In this document: piece by piece, positions 62,190 to 64,000 of the stretch
Position numbering within the stretch: position 1 is the first letter of the stretch
How the letters are laid out: the number at the start of each line of letters is the position of its first letter
Assembly (NCBI GenBank): GCA_903901915.1
Contig: CAIUSV010000048.1
Span: 1-64,000, forward strand
Direction of reading: 5' to 3'
Length of the DNA stretch: 64,000 bases
From: an uncultured Rhodospirillaceae bacterium
Lineage (GTDB): Bacteria > Pseudomonadota > Alphaproteobacteria > Rhodospirillales > Magnetospirillaceae
Made by a program: the position numbers and the translations under genes
The notes under the pieces: model-generated
What the model was told of the DNA's origin: nothing
Seen by the model: the letters and a program-made list of their open reading frames with translations, nothing else
Databases searched by the model: none

Positions 62190-63458
62190 CTAAAGCCTGA
62201 AATCGACGAAGGCGGCGCGGCGCAGATCGCGGATGTAGCGCTTGGCGGCAAGATCAAGCTTTTCATCCTCGATGCCTCGGCGGATGACGTCGCGGCTGGG
62301 CAGCCCCCCCTGTTGGATCGAGGACGAGCGCGCGCACACCATGTAGACCATCAGGCCGCCACCGATATCTTGCGGTGCGCTCGCCTTGTTGATCGCCAGA
62401 CCGGCGATCCCCTTCTGGACGTGGGGTTGGAGGCTGGAAAGCAACACGTTGTCGAAACGTCCCGACTTGTCGGACTTCACCTTGCGGATCAGGTCCTCCA
62501 TTTCCTGGCAGTCCTTGAGCGGCCGGGTCAGGTCGGCGGCCTTGGCCGCCAGCTGCTCGCGCGAATGGTTGCCGTTGGCCGGGTTGGGAAATTCGACCTG
62601 CATCAACGACACGGTCTCCTCGGGGGTGACCGATCCGACGATTCGCTTGTCGAGGACGGTGACGATGGTAAAGCCATTACCGGTTCTGATCAGCGGACTG
62701 ACCGCGCCCTTGTCCAGCCGCACCACCGTGCCGCGAATGTCGTCGTCGAGAAAGCTTTCGACCATCCATCCCATGACTCCCCCCGACCCGGCACCGGCGC
62801 TTTGCGAGAACTGGCGCGCCAGCGACGAGAACGGCGCCCCGGCGCGCAGCTGGTCAAGCAGCCGCTCGCCCAGGCGACGGGCCTCGTCCTCCTGCTTGGG
62901 CTGATCGACGGACAGGAATATTTCGGCCAGCAGATATTCCGGCTGCCCCAGTTGCAGCCTGATGCTGTCCAGCCGGTCGGTGATTTCCTCCTCGCCGACA
63001 CGGATGGTCGGCTGCAACATGCGTGAGGTCAGCTTCAGCCAGGTCAGGTCGGCCTTGATCTGGTCGCGCACCACGTCGGCGTCCACCCCGGCCTTGGCCA
63101 ATCCGGCCAGCAATCCCCCCGGCGGCATCCGGTTCTGCTGTTCGATTCCGGCGATGCTGCGCTTGAGCTCCTCGGGAGCGACGGCAACCTTGACCCGCGC
63201 GGCCTCCTGAAGCTGCAAGCGTTCGTCCACCATCTTGCGAAGTACCTGGGGCAAGACACGTCGACGATTTTCCAGGTTGTCGGGCATGTTGGCGATCACG
63301 ATCGCCAGCTTGAGCCGGGCTTCGAGATCATGCATCGAGATCATCTCGTCGTTGACCACGGCGGCGATGCGCTCGACCTCCTGCGCCCGCGCGACGCCCG
63401 CCACGGCGCATAGCAGGCCGCAGGCGACGATGATTGCGGCGAAACGACCCTGCATCAT
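62190..63458 (-). CDS. surA: SurA-type peptidyl-prolyl isomerase
   Basis: Signal peptide MMQGRFAAIIVACGLLCAVAGVARA, ERIAAVVNDEMISMHDLEARLKLA, PpiC-like domain; upstream of pdxA. Confidence 0.88.
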   Translation of the reverse strand: MMQGRFAAIIVACGLLCAVAGVARAQEVERIAAVVNDEMISMHDLEARLKLAIVIANMPDNLENRRRVLPQVLRKMVDERLQLQEAARVKVAVAPEELKRSIAGIEQQNRMPPGGLLAGLAKAGVDADVVRDQIKADLTWLKLTSRMLQPTIRVGEEEITDRLDSIRLQLGQPEYLLAEIFLSVDQPKQEDEARRLGERLLDQLRAGAPFSSLARQFSQSAGAGSGGVMGWMVESFLDDDIRGTVVRLDKGAVSPLIRTGNGFTIVTVLDKRIVGSVTPEETVSLMQVEFPNPANGNHSREQLAAKAADLTRPLKDCQEMEDLIRKVKSDKSGRFDNVLLSSLQPHVQKGIAGLAINKASAPQDIGGGLMVYMVCARSSSIQQGGLPSRDVIRRGIEDEKLDLAAKRYIRDLRRAAFVDFRL

Positions 63459-63565
63459 AGCAATCCTCTTTGCCCAACCGTGGGGTTGGCGATGAAAATC
63501 CGACGTTTCCGCCACCGGCGCAATGACGGAATGCCGTCGCGACGCCAGCAACCCGCCATCCCCGA

Positions 63566-64000
63566 TCAGAAGACGCTGAACGGCGCCTCTCCCAACGACT
63601 TCAGAGTAACCGTCATCATAAGATTGTACCCGGACAACAACCCCGGAAGGGTGGTGTAGTATCTGGTCATCTGCGCGGCAACGGCAAAGCACTCGTCATT
63701 ATATACCATGCCTCCATTCCACGACAGCGTCCCGCCGCCCGCGGCCAGATCCTGACTCAACGTATATGACGCCCTCCAATACTGGGACAGGGCCGAGGTC
63801 AGGCCGTAAACGATATACTGCCGCCGGGGATAGATCGTGCCGACACCGCTGGAATTGGACGACAGGAAGGCATAGCCGGTGGAAAAACTCAGGGCCGGCG
63901 GCCCGAACGACATGCTGGCTTCGTTACGGCGCGCCTGCAACGTGGTCCTGTCCAGACGGACACGGTCGCTGAAGGCGATCAGCGCCGACGGCGCAACGTC
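63566..64000 (-). CDS. lptD: LPS-assembly protein LptD, C-terminal part (runs off right edge)
   Basis: Outer-membrane beta-strand pattern (YWRASYTLSQDLAAGGGTLSWNGGMVYNDECFAVAAQMTRYYT) ending in Phe; immediately upstream of surA. Confidence 0.75.
   Translation of the reverse strand, partial: DVAPSALIAFSDRVRLDRTTLQARRNEASMSFGPPALSFSTGYAFLSSNSSGVGTIYPRRQYIVYGLTSALSQYWRASYTLSQDLAAGGGTLSWNGGMVYNDECFAVAAQMTRYYTTLPGLLSGYNLMMTVTLKSLGEAPFSVF

Overview
High-GC alphaproteobacterial chromosome segment; gene content resembles Rhodospirillales/Magnetospirillum-type diazotrophs (taxonomic guess by content only). The left ~24 kb is a molybdenum nitrogenase island: nifB-fdxN-nifZ-nifT-SIR2-like-FeSII-like ferredoxin; draT-draG-ArsC-like protein (minus strand) divergent from nifHDK; then nifE-nifN-nifX-DUF269-fdxB-nifQ and IscA(nif)-nifV-nifW. 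I read sigma54 (GG-N10-GC) elements with NifA-type TGT-N10-ACA sites upstream of nifB, nifH, nifE and iscA(nif). A partial IS481-like element abuts the nifB regulatory region, and a DUF1778/GNAT toxin-antitoxin-like operon with a second GNAT sits between nifK and nifE. The rest holds a transglutaminase/circularly permuted ATP-grasp/alpha-E cluster, a PocR-PAS histidine kinase, tRNA-Pro(CGG), a split PAS/MCP pair, glnB-glnA, an EF-G paralog, several chemoreceptors, a GGDEF/EAL protein, psd-pssA, ompA, purC, a Sua5-family gene, a (PE)n-repeat protein and rsmA-pdxA-surA-lptD. The most interesting leads are the SIR2-like and FeSII-like proteins inside the nifB operon, the TA-like operon with an extra acetyltransferase in the nif island, the shared orientation-variable NifA-site family, a near-perfect 32-bp palindrome at 31125-31156, and the split aerotaxis-type receptor. 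All calls are from reading the sequence; no searches were run.
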